From NCBI RefSeq assembly GCF_030811835.1, contig NZ_JAUSRO010000012.1, forward strand, positions 152,556 to 216,555: a stretch of 64,000 nucleotides of DNA. Direction: 5' to 3'. This stretch comes from Variovorax ginsengisoli. Lineage in GTDB: Bacteria; Pseudomonadota; Gammaproteobacteria; Burkholderiales; Burkholderiaceae_C. A program made the translations under genes and the position numbers. The notes below the pieces were generated by a model, which searched no databases, was not told the DNA's origin, and saw nothing but the letters and a program-made list of their open reading frames with translations. This document shows positions 40,639 through 49,229 of the stretch, piece by piece (position 1 is the first letter of the stretch; every line of letters starts with the position of its first letter).

Positions 40639-42648
40639 TCAGACGTCGATCTCGATGTCGTCGGCCCGGATCTCCATCAGCTCACGGCGCGCAGCGGCCT
40701 CGCCCTTGCCCATGAGCTTGGTGATCTCGACTTCGGTCGCGCCGAAGGCCAACCGGCCGAGGCCGACCTGCATCAGGCGACGCGTATCCGGATTGAGCGT
40801 GGTTTCCCACAATTGTTCCGCGTTCATTTCCCCCAGGCCCTTGAAGCGGCTGATGCTCCAGGCGCCTTCTTTCACGCCATCCTTGCGCAGCTTGTCGAGC
40901 GTGGCGACCAGTTCGCCCTCGTCGAGGGCATACACCTTCGATGCCGGCTTCTTGCCCCGTGCGGGCGCATCGACCCGGTACAGCGGCGGCTTGGCCACGT
41001 AGACGTGCCCGGTCTCGATGAGCTTCGGAAAATGACGGAAGAACAGCGTGAGCAGCAGCACCTGGATGTGTGAGCCGTCGACGTCGGCATCCGACAGGAT
41101 GCAGACTTTGCCGTAGCGCAGGCCGCTCATGTCGGGCGTGTCGTTGGGGCCGTGCGGATCGACGCCGATCGCCACCGAGATGTCATGGATTTCGGTGTTG
41201 GCGAAGAGCCGGTCGCGCTCGACCTCCCAGGTGTTGAGCACCTTGCCACGCAGCGGCAGCACCGCCTGCGACTCCTTGTCGCGGCCCATCTTGGCGCTGC
41301 CGCCAGCCGAGTCGCCCTCGACCAGGAAGACCTCGTTGTGGCTGATGTCACGGCTCTCGCAATCGGTCAGCTTGCCCGGCAGCACGGCCACGCCGGAGCC
41401 CTTGCGTTTTTCGACCTTCTGGCCGGCCTTCTGACGCGTCTGCGCCGCCTTGATGGCCAACTCAGCCAGCTTCCTGCCGTAGTCGACGTGCTGGTTGAGC
41501 CAGAGCTCCAGCGCCGGGCGCACGAAGCTCGACACCAGCCGCACCGCATCGCGGGAGTTGAGGCGTTCCTTGATCTGGCCCTGAAACTGCGGGTCGAGCA
41601 CCTTGGCGCTCAGCACGTACGAAGCGCGCGCGAACACGTCCTCCGGCAGCAGTTTCACGCCCTTGGGCAGCAGCGAATGCAACTCGATGAAGCTCTTGAC
41701 CGCGGTGAACAGGCCGTCGCGCAGGCCGCTCTCATGCGTGCCGCCGGCGCTGGTCGGAATCAGGTTGACGTAGCTCTCACGCACCGGCTGGCCGTCTTCG
41801 GTGAAGGCCACGCACCAGTCGGCGCCCTCGCCTTCGGCGAAGTTGTCGGCGTTCCGGTCGGCATGGCCGGCGCCTTCGAACAGGGGGATGACCGGCTCGC
41901 CATGGAGCGTCTGCATCAGGTAGTCGCGCAGGCCACCCTTGTAAAGCCACTGCTGCGTGTCCTTGGTTTTCTCGTTGACCAGCGTCACTGTGACGCCGGG
42001 CATCAGCACGGCCTTGCTGCGCAGCAGATGCGTCAGTTCGTGGATCGGCAGCGCGGCCGACTCGAAGTACTTCGGGTCGGGCCAGGCGCGCACCGTGGTG
42101 CCTTGCTTGCGGTCGCGCGTGCCGTCGGCGCTGTTCGCGGCGCTTTCCTGCGGACGGATCTTCAACGGCTCGATCACGTCGCCGGCGGAAAACGCCAGCT
42201 GTGCCACGGCGTTCTCTCGGTAGGACGTGACTTCGAGGCGCGTGGACAGTGCGTTGGTCACGCTCACGCCCACGCCATGCAGGCCACCTGAAAAGCTGTA
42301 GGCGCCGCCCGAGCCCTTGTCGAACTTGCCACCCGCGTGAAGGCGCGTGAACACCAGCTCGACCACCGGGGCTTTTTCTTCGGGATGCAAGCCGAAGGGA
42401 ATACCGCGGCCGTCGTCTTCCACGCTCACCGAACCGTCGGCGTGCAGCACGACCTTGATCTTCTTGCCGTAGCCAGCCAGCGCCTCGTCGGCCGCGTTGT
42501 CCAGCACCTCCTGGATGATGTGCAGCGGGTTGTCGGTGCGCGTGTACATGCCCGGACGCTGCTTGACGGGCTCGAGGCCCTTGAGCACGCGGATGGAGCC
42601 TTCGGAATACGCGGGGAGAGCGGAAGGAATCTTGGGAGGAGTCGCCAT
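40639..42648 (-). CDS. parE: DNA topoisomerase IV subunit B
   Basis: A 669-residue GyrB/ParE ATPase subunit. It has the GHKL motifs VLDNAADEALAGYG and EDDGRGIPFG with SGGLHGVGVSVTNAL, and the Toprim domain EVFLVEGDSAGGSAKMGRD and LSDADVDGSHIQVL. The C terminus has RFKGLGEMNAEQLWETTLNP. It lacks the large insertion seen in many GyrB proteins. It is the first gene of the parE-slt-parC group, 76 bases downstream of the LysR stop. Confidence 0.96.
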   Translation of the reverse strand: MATPPKIPSALPAYSEGSIRVLKGLEPVKQRPGMYTRTDNPLHIIQEVLDNAADEALAGYGKKIKVVLHADGSVSVEDDGRGIPFGLHPEEKAPVVELVFTRLHAGGKFDKGSGGAYSFSGGLHGVGVSVTNALSTRLEVTSYRENAVAQLAFSAGDVIEPLKIRPQESAANSADGTRDRKQGTTVRAWPDPKYFESAALPIHELTHLLRSKAVLMPGVTVTLVNEKTKDTQQWLYKGGLRDYLMQTLHGEPVIPLFEGAGHADRNADNFAEGEGADWCVAFTEDGQPVRESYVNLIPTSAGGTHESGLRDGLFTAVKSFIELHSLLPKGVKLLPEDVFARASYVLSAKVLDPQFQGQIKERLNSRDAVRLVSSFVRPALELWLNQHVDYGRKLAELAIKAAQTRQKAGQKVEKRKGSGVAVLPGKLTDCESRDISHNEVFLVEGDSAGGSAKMGRDKESQAVLPLRGKVLNTWEVERDRLFANTEIHDISVAIGVDPHGPNDTPDMSGLRYGKVCILSDADVDGSHIQVLLLTLFFRHFPKLIETGHVYVAKPPLYRVDAPARGKKPASKVYALDEGELVATLDKLRKDGVKEGAWSISRFKGLGEMNAEQLWETTLNPDTRRLMQVGLGRLAFGATEVEITKLMGKGEAAARRELMEIRADDIEIDV

Positions 42649-42724
42649 GGGGCGGATTGTAGTGAGGCCGGAAGGAAGAACTGGATGCTCATACAGTTCG
42701 TAGCAGCAAAACCCGCTGTGAAGT

Positions 42725-43636
42725 TCAGTCCGTCATGGGGGAACCTGGTAAGCCGGAGGTGCGTGCCGTGAGGAAATCGATGAATACACGCAGCCTTGGC
42801 GTCAGGTGGCGCCCGGACGGCCACAGCACCTGGAAGTCGACCATCCGCGGGCGCAGTTGCGCCGCCAGCACGCTGCGCAGGCGCCCCGTCGCCAGGTCGT
42901 CGCGCGCGGCGAATTCAGGCAGGTAGGCGATGCCCAGACCGCGCAAGGCAAAGCACAGCCGCGTCTCGATGTTGTTGCAGACCATGGAAGTCGGCAGCCG
43001 CAGATCGGCACCTTCGGCATCGGGCTGCAACGGCCAGACCTCCAGCTTGCCGGTATTCGGATAGCGGTAGTGCAGGCAGGCGTGCTGCGCCAGATCGGCC
43101 GCCCGCTGTGGCTCGCCGCAACGGGCGAGGTAGTCGGGCGATGCCACCAGCACCGACGCAAAGGACCCGAGCCGTCGTGCGGACAGGCGGGAATCGACCG
43201 GTTCGCCGGTGCGCACCACGGCGTCGAAGCCTTCGTCGATCACGTCGACCATGCGATCCGTGAAGTCGAGGTCCAGTTCGATGGCCGGGTGGGCCCGCAT
43301 GAAAGCCCCAAGCAGCGGCAACATGAGCGCGCTGATCTGCGGCAGGCTCACCCGCAGCCGGCCACGTGGCACGTCGGTCGCGCTGCAAAGCTCCATCTCT
43401 GCCGCCTCGATCTCGGCCAGAACGCGCCGGCTGCGTTCGAGAAACAGGCTGCCCTCCGCAGTGAGCGTGATGCTGCGTGTGCTGCGGTGGAACAGGCGCA
43501 CGCCCAGCCGCTCTTCGAGCCGCGCGACACGCTTGCCCACTGCCGATGCGGACACGCCGAGCAACCGACCCGCAGCCACGAAGCTGCGGGTCTCAGCCAC
43601 CTGAACGAAAACGATGAAGCCGGTCAGGCTGTCCAT
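42725..43636 (-). CDS. LysR family regulator of the adjacent beta-lactamase-fold/MFS operon
   Basis: A 303-residue LysR protein with the N-terminal helix-turn-helix (MDSLTGFIVFVQVAETRSFV, then SASAVGKRVARLEERLGVRL) and an effector domain. Starts of the form MDSLxxF are common in the DhgR/AaeR-like subgroup. It is divergent from the beta-lactamase-fold gene, 146 bases between starts. A palindrome at 43678-43697 in that gap is a likely binding site. The inducer is unknown. Confidence 0.92.
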   Translation of the reverse strand: MDSLTGFIVFVQVAETRSFVAAGRLLGVSASAVGKRVARLEERLGVRLFHRSTRSITLTAEGSLFLERSRRVLAEIEAAEMELCSATDVPRGRLRVSLPQISALMLPLLGAFMRAHPAIELDLDFTDRMVDVIDEGFDAVVRTGEPVDSRLSARRLGSFASVLVASPDYLARCGEPQRAADLAQHACLHYRYPNTGKLEVWPLQPDAEGADLRLPTSMVCNNIETRLCFALRGLGIAYLPEFAARDDLATGRLRSVLAAQLRPRMVDFQVLWPSGRHLTPRLRVFIDFLTARTSGLPGSPMTD

Positions 43637-43677
43637 GGAGAAGGAGTGCGAGTTGGAAAGAGTGCCAGTTGCCCGAT

Positions 43678-43697
43678 TGCGGACATAAATGTCCGCA
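43678..43697. promoter_or_regulatory. Probable LysR operator
   Basis: TGCGGACATAAATGTCCGCA has perfect 9-bp arms around AA. It lies between the divergent LysR and beta-lactamase-fold genes, 41 bases from the first and 85 from the second start codon. It has the dyad symmetry, T at the left end and A at the right end, and the AT-rich centre expected of LysR sites. Confidence 0.7.
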
Positions 43698-43782
43698 GAC
43701 AACGGAACTCTATCCCTCTTTTTCCAGAGTCTTGGCATCCCTATCGTTTCTGGATCGCCTTCATCCCTTTTCAGGAACTCCG

Positions 43783-44985
43783 ATGCACATCTCGATCTCA
43801 CCGGCCGCTTCGGCCACTCCGCCACCCGTCGCCACCTCCGCCATCGACGCAGTGGTCGACCGCGCACTGCAGCGCCAGCGCCTGGTCGGTGCCATGCTTC
43901 TGGTCGCCTGCAACGGCCAGACTGTCTATCGGCGCGCTGCCGGGCTGGCCGATCGTGAAGCCGGCCGGCCGATGACCGAAGACACGTTGTTTCGCCTCGC
44001 TTCGGTCTCCAAACCCATCGTCTCGGCTGCCGCGCTGGTGCTGGTCGGCCAGGGCAGGTTGGACCTCGACGATCCGGTCGACCGCTGGTTGCCTCAGTTT
44101 CGGCCTGCCCTGCCCGGCCAGACGCCCGCGCGGCTGACGGTGCGGCAGTTGCTCACGCACACGGCCGGACTCGGCTACCGCTTTCTCGAAACCGACCGCA
44201 CGGGACCCCTTGCACGTGCCGGCGTATCGGACGGCCTGGACGGCGCCCGCCTCACGCTGGCCGAGAACCTTCGCCGCATTGCCGGCGTACCGTTGCTCTA
44301 CGCGCCAGGCACGGCCTGGGGCTACTCGCTGGCCATCGACGTGCTGGGCGGCGTGATCGAGAGCGTCACCGGCCAGGCGCTGCCCAACGCGGTGCGGGCA
44401 CTCGTGACACAGCCGCTCGGCCTGCACGACACCGGTTTCCACACCAGCGATGCGCAGCGGCTGGCCACCGCCTACGTGAACGACGATCCGGCACCGCACC
44501 GGCTGCGGTCGGGAGAAACGGTAACGCCGTTCGAAGGTGCCGTCGGCATCGAGTTCGACCCGGCGCGCGCGCTCGACCCGACTGCCTTTGCGTCCGGCGG
44601 CGCGGGGATGGTCGGCAGCGCCGGCGATTTCCTGCGGCTGCTCGAGACGCTGCGCACCGGCGGTGGTCCGCTATTTCCGCCCGCACTGGTGGCTGAGATG
44701 GGCCGCAACCAGACAGGCGACAAGGGGCCGCCCGACGCCCCCGGCACAGGCTTCGGGTTGGGTTTTTCCGTCTTGCACGACCCGCAGGCAGCGGCGTCCC
44801 CCGAATCGCCGGGCACCTGGCGCTGGGGCGGCGCCTACGGGCACTCCTGGTTCGTCGACCCGCCACGCCGTCTCAGCGTGGTCGCGTTCACCAACACGCT
44901 CTACGAAGGCATGTCGGGCGACTTCGTGCACGCGCTGCGCGACGCGGTGTATGCCAGCCTGGGTCGCATGGGAGGCACGCCATGA
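43783..44985 (+). CDS. Serine hydrolase of the beta-lactamase (class C/EstB) fold
   Basis: A 400-residue cytoplasmic serine hydrolase. The nucleophile motif is S74-V-S-K77 (FRLASVSKPIV), the second motif is Tyr in WGYSLAIDVLGG, and WGGAYGHSWFVDP near the C terminus replaces the KTG box, as in EstB-type esterases. No signal peptide is seen, which argues against a periplasmic antibiotic-resistance enzyme. Substrates are probably esters or D-amino acid amides. ATG 43783 follows AGGA by eight bases. It overlaps the MFS gene by four bases and is likely controlled by the divergent LysR. Confidence 0.88.
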   Translation: MHISISPAASATPPPVATSAIDAVVDRALQRQRLVGAMLLVACNGQTVYRRAAGLADREAGRPMTEDTLFRLASVSKPIVSAAALVLVGQGRLDLDDPVDRWLPQFRPALPGQTPARLTVRQLLTHTAGLGYRFLETDRTGPLARAGVSDGLDGARLTLAENLRRIAGVPLLYAPGTAWGYSLAIDVLGGVIESVTGQALPNAVRALVTQPLGLHDTGFHTSDAQRLATAYVNDDPAPHRLRSGETVTPFEGAVGIEFDPARALDPTAFASGGAGMVGSAGDFLRLLETLRTGGGPLFPPALVAEMGRNQTGDKGPPDAPGTGFGLGFSVLHDPQAAASPESPGTWRWGGAYGHSWFVDPPRRLSVVAFTNTLYEGMSGDFVHALRDAVYASLGRMGGTP

Positions 44986-46199
44986 AGGAAGCGCTGTGCC
45001 CGTCGATGCCCGAGTCCGTCGCTCCGCAGGAACGCGCGAGTCTGCCCTTGGGCGGCCTGCTGGCGCTGGCGGCCGCAGGTTTCCTCACCATCTTGACCGA
45101 AGCACTGCCCGCCGGCCTGCTGCCCTCGATGGCAGCGAGCCTGGACGTGTCGCAAGCGCTGGTTGGGCAGTTGGTGACGGTCTACGCGCTGGGATCGCTG
45201 CTTGCTGCGATCCCGCTGGTCGCGGCCACGCGCGGCTGGCGGCGACGGCCCTTGCTGCTGGCTGCCGTCGGCGGCTTTGCGCTCGTGAATACTGTCACCG
45301 CACTGTCGACGCAATACGGTCTGACGCTGGCCGCCCGTTTCCTTGCGGGCATGTTCGCGGGCCTGCTCTGGGCGTTGCTGGCCGGCCAGGCGAGCCGCAT
45401 GGTGGCGCCTGCGTTGCGCGGACGCGCCATCGCCGTGGCCATGCTGGGAGCGCCGGTTGCGCTGTCGCTGGGCATTCCAGCGGGCACCTGGCTGGGTGGT
45501 TGGCTGGGCTGGCAAGCCACCTTCGGCGCCCTGTCGGTGCTCAGCGTGCTGCTGCTCGGCTGGGTGCGCGCAACGGTGCCCGATTTCCCGGGCGCCTCGG
45601 CCGCTCGACAGACCGGCCTGCGCCAGGTGCTCGCCCTGCCCGGGCTGTGCACGGTGCTGGGGGTGCTGCTGGCGTTCGTGCTCGCGCACAACCTGCTCTA
45701 CACCTACATCGCGCCGTTCCTCGCGCAGGCGGGCATGGCGGCGCGCATCGACGTCTTGCTGCTCGTGTTCGGCTGCGCGTCGCTGGTCGGCATCTGGCTC
45801 ACCGCGCTGTTGATCGACCGCTGGCTGCGCGCGCTGGCGCTGGCCGGCATCGGCGCCTTCGGTGCCGCCGCGCTGGTCCTCGCGCTGGCGAGCGACCACC
45901 CGCCGACGATCATCGCTGGCATGGCCGTCTGGGGCGTGGCGTTCGGCGGAACCGCCACCCTCTTCCAGACTGCGGCGGCGAACGCGGCGGACGGCGGGCC
46001 CGCCGATTCGGCCGACGTGGCGCAGTCGTTGCTGGTCACGGCGTGGAACCTGGCGATGGCGCTGGGCGGCCTGGCCGGTGGCTGGCTGCTGGCGGATTTC
46101 GGCGCGCAGAGCCTGCCGTGGGCGCCATGTCTGTTGCTCGCATTCGCAGGCTGGGGCGCCTGGCGCGGCCACCAGCATGGCTTTGCACGGCGCACCTGA
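44982..46199 (+). CDS. MFS transporter (DHA1-like efflux family)
   Basis: A 405-residue major facilitator protein with 12 predicted membrane helices. It has AAIPLVAATRGWRRRPLLLA between helices 2 and 3, the place of MFS motif A, and LTEALPAGLLPSMAASLDVS in helix 1, typical of the sugar-efflux/arabinose-efflux (SotB/AraJ) type group. ATG 44982 overlaps the hydrolase stop (ATGA). It probably exports or imports the compound handled by the hydrolase. Confidence 0.9.
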   Translation: MKEALCPSMPESVAPQERASLPLGGLLALAAAGFLTILTEALPAGLLPSMAASLDVSQALVGQLVTVYALGSLLAAIPLVAATRGWRRRPLLLAAVGGFALVNTVTALSTQYGLTLAARFLAGMFAGLLWALLAGQASRMVAPALRGRAIAVAMLGAPVALSLGIPAGTWLGGWLGWQATFGALSVLSVLLLGWVRATVPDFPGASAARQTGLRQVLALPGLCTVLGVLLAFVLAHNLLYTYIAPFLAQAGMAARIDVLLLVFGCASLVGIWLTALLIDRWLRALALAGIGAFGAAALVLALASDHPPTIIAGMAVWGVAFGGTATLFQTAAANAADGGPADSADVAQSLLVTAWNLAMALGGLAGGWLLADFGAQSLPWAPCLLLAFAGWGAWRGHQHGFARRT

Positions 46200-46252
46200 T
46201 GCGCGGGACAGTCCGGACAACAGATCCCTTGCGCTTTGGCTACAGTCGGAGG

Positions 46253-47467
46253 ATGACTTCCCCCGCCCCTTCACTGTCCATCAAGCAAGTGCTGCTCTGC
46301 GGCGCGCTGATCGTGACGCTCTCCATGGGCATCCGCCACGGCTTCGGCCTCTGGCTGCAGCCCATCACGCAGGAACAAGGGTGGACGCGGCAGACCTTTT
46401 CCTTCGCCATTGCCATCCAGAACCTGTCGTGGGGCGTGATGGGCGTGTTCGCCGGCATGCTGGCCGACCGGCTGGGTGCGTTCCGCGTGCTGCTGATCGG
46501 CGCGGCACTGTACGCGGCCGGGCTCGCCGGCATGGCGCTGTCGCCCACGCCGCTGATGTTCGCCATGACCGCCGGCGTGCTGATCGGCGCGGCGCAGGCG
46601 GGCACCACCTATGCCGTGGTCTACGGCGTGATCGGCAGGCAGATTCCGGCCGAACGGCGCTCCTGGGCCATGGGCGTGGCGGCCGCCGCCGGCTCCTTCG
46701 GCCAGTTCCTGATGGTGCCGGTCGAGGGACAACTGATTGCCCGCTTCGGCTGGCACACCGCGCTGCTGGCGCTGGCCGCGCTGGTGCTGCTGATCGTGCC
46801 GCTCGCCTTCGGCCTGCGGGAACCGCGTCAGGCCTCGGCGGGCGCGCGGCGCGAGCAGACCATCCTGCAGGCGCTGGGCGAGGCCTTCAAATACCCGAGC
46901 TTCGGCCTGCTGATGGCAGGCTATTTCGTGTGTGGCTTCCAGGTGGTGTTCATCGGCGTGCACATGCCGAGCTACCTGCGCGACAAGGGCCTGTCGCCCG
47001 AAGTCGCCAGCTATGCGCTTGCACTGATCGGGCTGTTCAATGTGTTCGGCACCTACACCGCGGGCGCGCTCGGGCAGCGCCTGGCCAAGCGCAAGATCCT
47101 CGCGGCCATCTACCTGGGGCGCGCGGTGGCCATATCGTTGTTCCTGCTGGTGCCGCTGTCGCCACTGTCGGTCTACGTTTTCGCGGCGGTGATCGGCTTC
47201 CTGTGGCTGTCGACGGTGCCGGTGACCAATGCGCTCGTGGCACAGATCTTCGGCGTGGCGCACCTGTCGATGCTCAGCGGCTTCATCTTCCTCGGGCATC
47301 AGGTCGGATCGTTCCTGGGGGTCTGGCTCGGCGGCTACCTGTACGACCGCAACGGCAGCTACGACATCGTCTGGTACATCGCGATCGCGCTGGGCGTGGG
47401 CGCGGCGCTCATCAACCTCCCGGTCAAGGAGCGCGCCATCGTGCGCACCGTGCCGCAGCCGGCGTGA
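46253..47467 (+). CDS. MFS transporter (monocarboxylate/oxalate-type family)
   Basis: A 404-residue MFS protein with 12 predicted helices. The start SIKQVLLCGALIVTLSMGIR and GFGLWLQPITQEQGWTRQTF match transporters of the YbfB/OFA-like group acting on small carboxylates. Loop 2-3 carries GMLADRLGAFRVLL (motif A). GGAGG touches ATG 46253 directly, too close to act as a ribosome site, while TACAGT seven bases earlier could be a -10 element; a leaderless or near-leaderless transcript is possible. Its stop overlaps a GTG start of the next small gene. Confidence 0.88.
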   Translation: MTSPAPSLSIKQVLLCGALIVTLSMGIRHGFGLWLQPITQEQGWTRQTFSFAIAIQNLSWGVMGVFAGMLADRLGAFRVLLIGAALYAAGLAGMALSPTPLMFAMTAGVLIGAAQAGTTYAVVYGVIGRQIPAERRSWAMGVAAAAGSFGQFLMVPVEGQLIARFGWHTALLALAALVLLIVPLAFGLREPRQASAGARREQTILQALGEAFKYPSFGLLMAGYFVCGFQVVFIGVHMPSYLRDKGLSPEVASYALALIGLFNVFGTYTAGALGQRLAKRKILAAIYLGRAVAISLFLLVPLSPLSVYVFAAVIGFLWLSTVPVTNALVAQIFGVAHLSMLSGFIFLGHQVGSFLGVWLGGYLYDRNGSYDIVWYIAIALGVGAALINLPVKERAIVRTVPQPA

Positions 47468-47616
47468 CTACCGTGTGGACGAAGATCACCCGCCCACAGT
47501 GGCTGCAGGCCGGCAGCCTGGTGCTCGCCGCGCTCGTGCTGGCGGGCGTTTTCATGCTCTATACCCGCCCGGGGTTTCTCGTGATGCTGGTCGACCAGGT
47601 CTGGTCATGCTTTTGA
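47464..47616 (+). CDS. Small single-pass membrane protein, 50 residues
   Basis: A short gene starting at GTG 47464, which overlaps the MFS stop (GTGA), and ending 10 bases inside the methyltransferase gene. The product has one clear membrane helix (AGSLVLAALVLAGVFMLYT, residues 16-34) with a short N-terminal basic/aromatic stretch (WTKITRPQW). Overlap at both ends argues for a real, coupled gene. No function known. Confidence 0.6.
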   Translation: MTTVWTKITRPQWLQAGSLVLAALVLAGVFMLYTRPGFLVMLVDQVWSCF

Positions 47617-48191
47617 AGCCCGCTGCCCATCACGCCGGGATGGCGCCGTCCGACTGGATCGTGCGCTGGTCGCATCTGGTGCCTGCCGGGAGTGCGGTGC
47701 TCGACGTCGCCTGCGGCTCGGGCCGCCACATGCGCTGGTTCGCCGAGCAGGGCCATCGCGTGACGGGCGTCGACCGCTCGGACGAGGCACTGGGCGCGGC
47801 CCGCACGTTCGGCGGCACGCTGCAGGCCGATATCGAGGAAGGTCCCTGGCCTTTCGAAGGCCAGCATTTCGATGCGGTCGTGGTCACCAATTACCTGTGG
47901 CGTGCGCGCCTGCCCGGCATCGTCGCGGCCGTGGCGCCCGGTGGCGTGCTGCTCTACGAGACCTTTGCCGCGGGCAACGAGACGGTGGGCAAGCCATCGC
48001 GTGCGGATTTCCTGTTGCAGCCGGGCGAACTGCTCGCCGCGAGCGCCGGCCTGCGCGTGGTGGCCTACGAGGATGGCTACCTCGACGCGCCCGCGCGCTT
48101 CGTGCAGCGCATCGCCGCGGTCCGCCCGCCGGCGCGTTCCGAAAACCCACCCGGGCACCGCCCACTTCTGAGACCGCCGTCCAGTCAGTAG
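47607..48191 (+). CDS. Class I SAM-dependent methyltransferase
   Basis: A 194-residue methyltransferase. The glycine-rich SAM motif VLDVACGSGRHMRWFAEQG lies at about residues 31-49, with acidic motif II in VTGVDRSDEAL and motif IV region FDAVVVTNYLWR. The family resembles TehB/UbiE-like enzymes with broad substrates; the target is not known. ATG 47607 overlaps the preceding small gene by 10 bases. dapA begins 38 bases after the stop from its own promoter. Confidence 0.88.
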   Translation: MLLKPAAHHAGMAPSDWIVRWSHLVPAGSAVLDVACGSGRHMRWFAEQGHRVTGVDRSDEALGAARTFGGTLQADIEEGPWPFEGQHFDAVVVTNYLWRARLPGIVAAVAPGGVLLYETFAAGNETVGKPSRADFLLQPGELLAASAGLRVVAYEDGYLDAPARFVQRIAAVRPPARSENPPGHRPLLRPPSSQ

Positions 48192-48194
48192 AAT
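48189..48194 (+). promoter_or_regulatory. -10 element of dapA
   Basis: TAGAAT lies at the end of the methyltransferase gene, with its first bases being part of the TAG stop. A start near 48201 gives a leader of about 28 bases before the TTG start of dapA. This placement argues against the in-frame ATG at 48193 as the dapA start, since it would be inside the promoter. No clear -35 element is seen. Confidence 0.5.
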
Positions 48195-48228
48195 GCCTGC
48201 TTTCGGCCAACCGACAAAGAGATTCCCC

Positions 48229-49119
48229 TTGGAGCAACTGACAGGCAGCATTGTTGCGCTCGTGACCCCGATGCACGACGACGGCAGCGTCGACTATCCG
48301 GCCCTGCGCCGGCTGATCGACTGGCATATCGACGAGGGCACCGATTGCCTGGGCGTGGTCGGCACGACCGGCGAATCACCCACGGTCGACGTCGAAGAGC
48401 ATTGCGAGATCATCCGCGTGGCCGTCGAACAGGCCCGGGGCCGGGTGCCGGTGATGGCTGGCTGCGGCGCCAATTCCACCAAGGAAGCGATCGAGCTCGC
48501 CAAATACGCCCGCGGCGTGGGCGCCAATTCGCAGCTGCAGGTGGTGCCCTACTACAACAAGCCGACCCAGGAAGGTCAGTACCAGCACTTCAAGGCGATC
48601 GCAGAAGCGGTCGGCGACCTGCCGGTCGTGCTGTACAACGTGCCCGGGCGCACGGTCGCAGACATGGCACACGACACCGTGCTGCGCCTGGCACAGGTGC
48701 CCGGCATCATCGGCATCAAGGAAGCGACGGGCAACATCGAACGCGCCCAGTGGCTGATCCGCGAGCTGCCGCCTGAGTTTGCCGTTTACTCGGGCGACGA
48801 CCCGACTGCTGTCGCACTCATGCTGTGCGGTGGCAAAGGCAACATCAGCGTGACGGCCAACGTTGCGCCGCGCAAGATGCACGAGCTGTGCGTCGCGGCG
48901 CTGGCGGGCGACGTGGCCACTGCCATGCGCATCCAGTTCGAACTGATGCCGCTGCACCGCCACCTGTTCGTCGAACCGAACCCGATTCCGGTCAAGTGGG
49001 CCTTGGCCCGCCTGGGTCGATGCGGCGGCGCGCTGCGCCTGCCATTGACGACATTGTCCGAAGGCGTTCAGCCGATGGTCGAAACCGCGCTGCGCGACGC
49101 CGGCCTCCTGAGCGCCTGA
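48229..49119 (+). CDS. dapA: 4-hydroxy-tetrahydrodipicolinate synthase
   Basis: A 296-residue class I aldolase that condenses pyruvate with aspartate semialdehyde in lysine and peptidoglycan precursor synthesis. It has TTGESPT for substrate binding, the catalytic Tyr in VVLYNVPGRT and the Schiff-base Lys in GIIGIKEATGN. The start TTG 48229 yields the standard MEQLTGSIVALVTPM, preceded by AAAGAG. dapA is followed by bamC, as in E. coli. Confidence 0.96.
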   Translation: MEQLTGSIVALVTPMHDDGSVDYPALRRLIDWHIDEGTDCLGVVGTTGESPTVDVEEHCEIIRVAVEQARGRVPVMAGCGANSTKEAIELAKYARGVGANSQLQVVPYYNKPTQEGQYQHFKAIAEAVGDLPVVLYNVPGRTVADMAHDTVLRLAQVPGIIGIKEATGNIERAQWLIRELPPEFAVYSGDDPTAVALMLCGGKGNISVTANVAPRKMHELCVAALAGDVATAMRIQFELMPLHRHLFVEPNPIPVKWALARLGRCGGALRLPLTTLSEGVQPMVETALRDAGLLSA

Positions 49120-49229
49120 GTAGAACTTTTATCTCTCACCGCTTAAATTCCGGCAACCTTTTGTCGCGCGCCTGCTCCGACACAGCGGGCGACGGCGCCC
49201 ACAGAATTCATTCCACCAAGGAAGAGACG

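Noticed and set aside
43783..44985. Class C beta-lactamase conferring resistance
   Set aside because: No signal peptide and no KTG box; it is better described as an EstB-like hydrolase.
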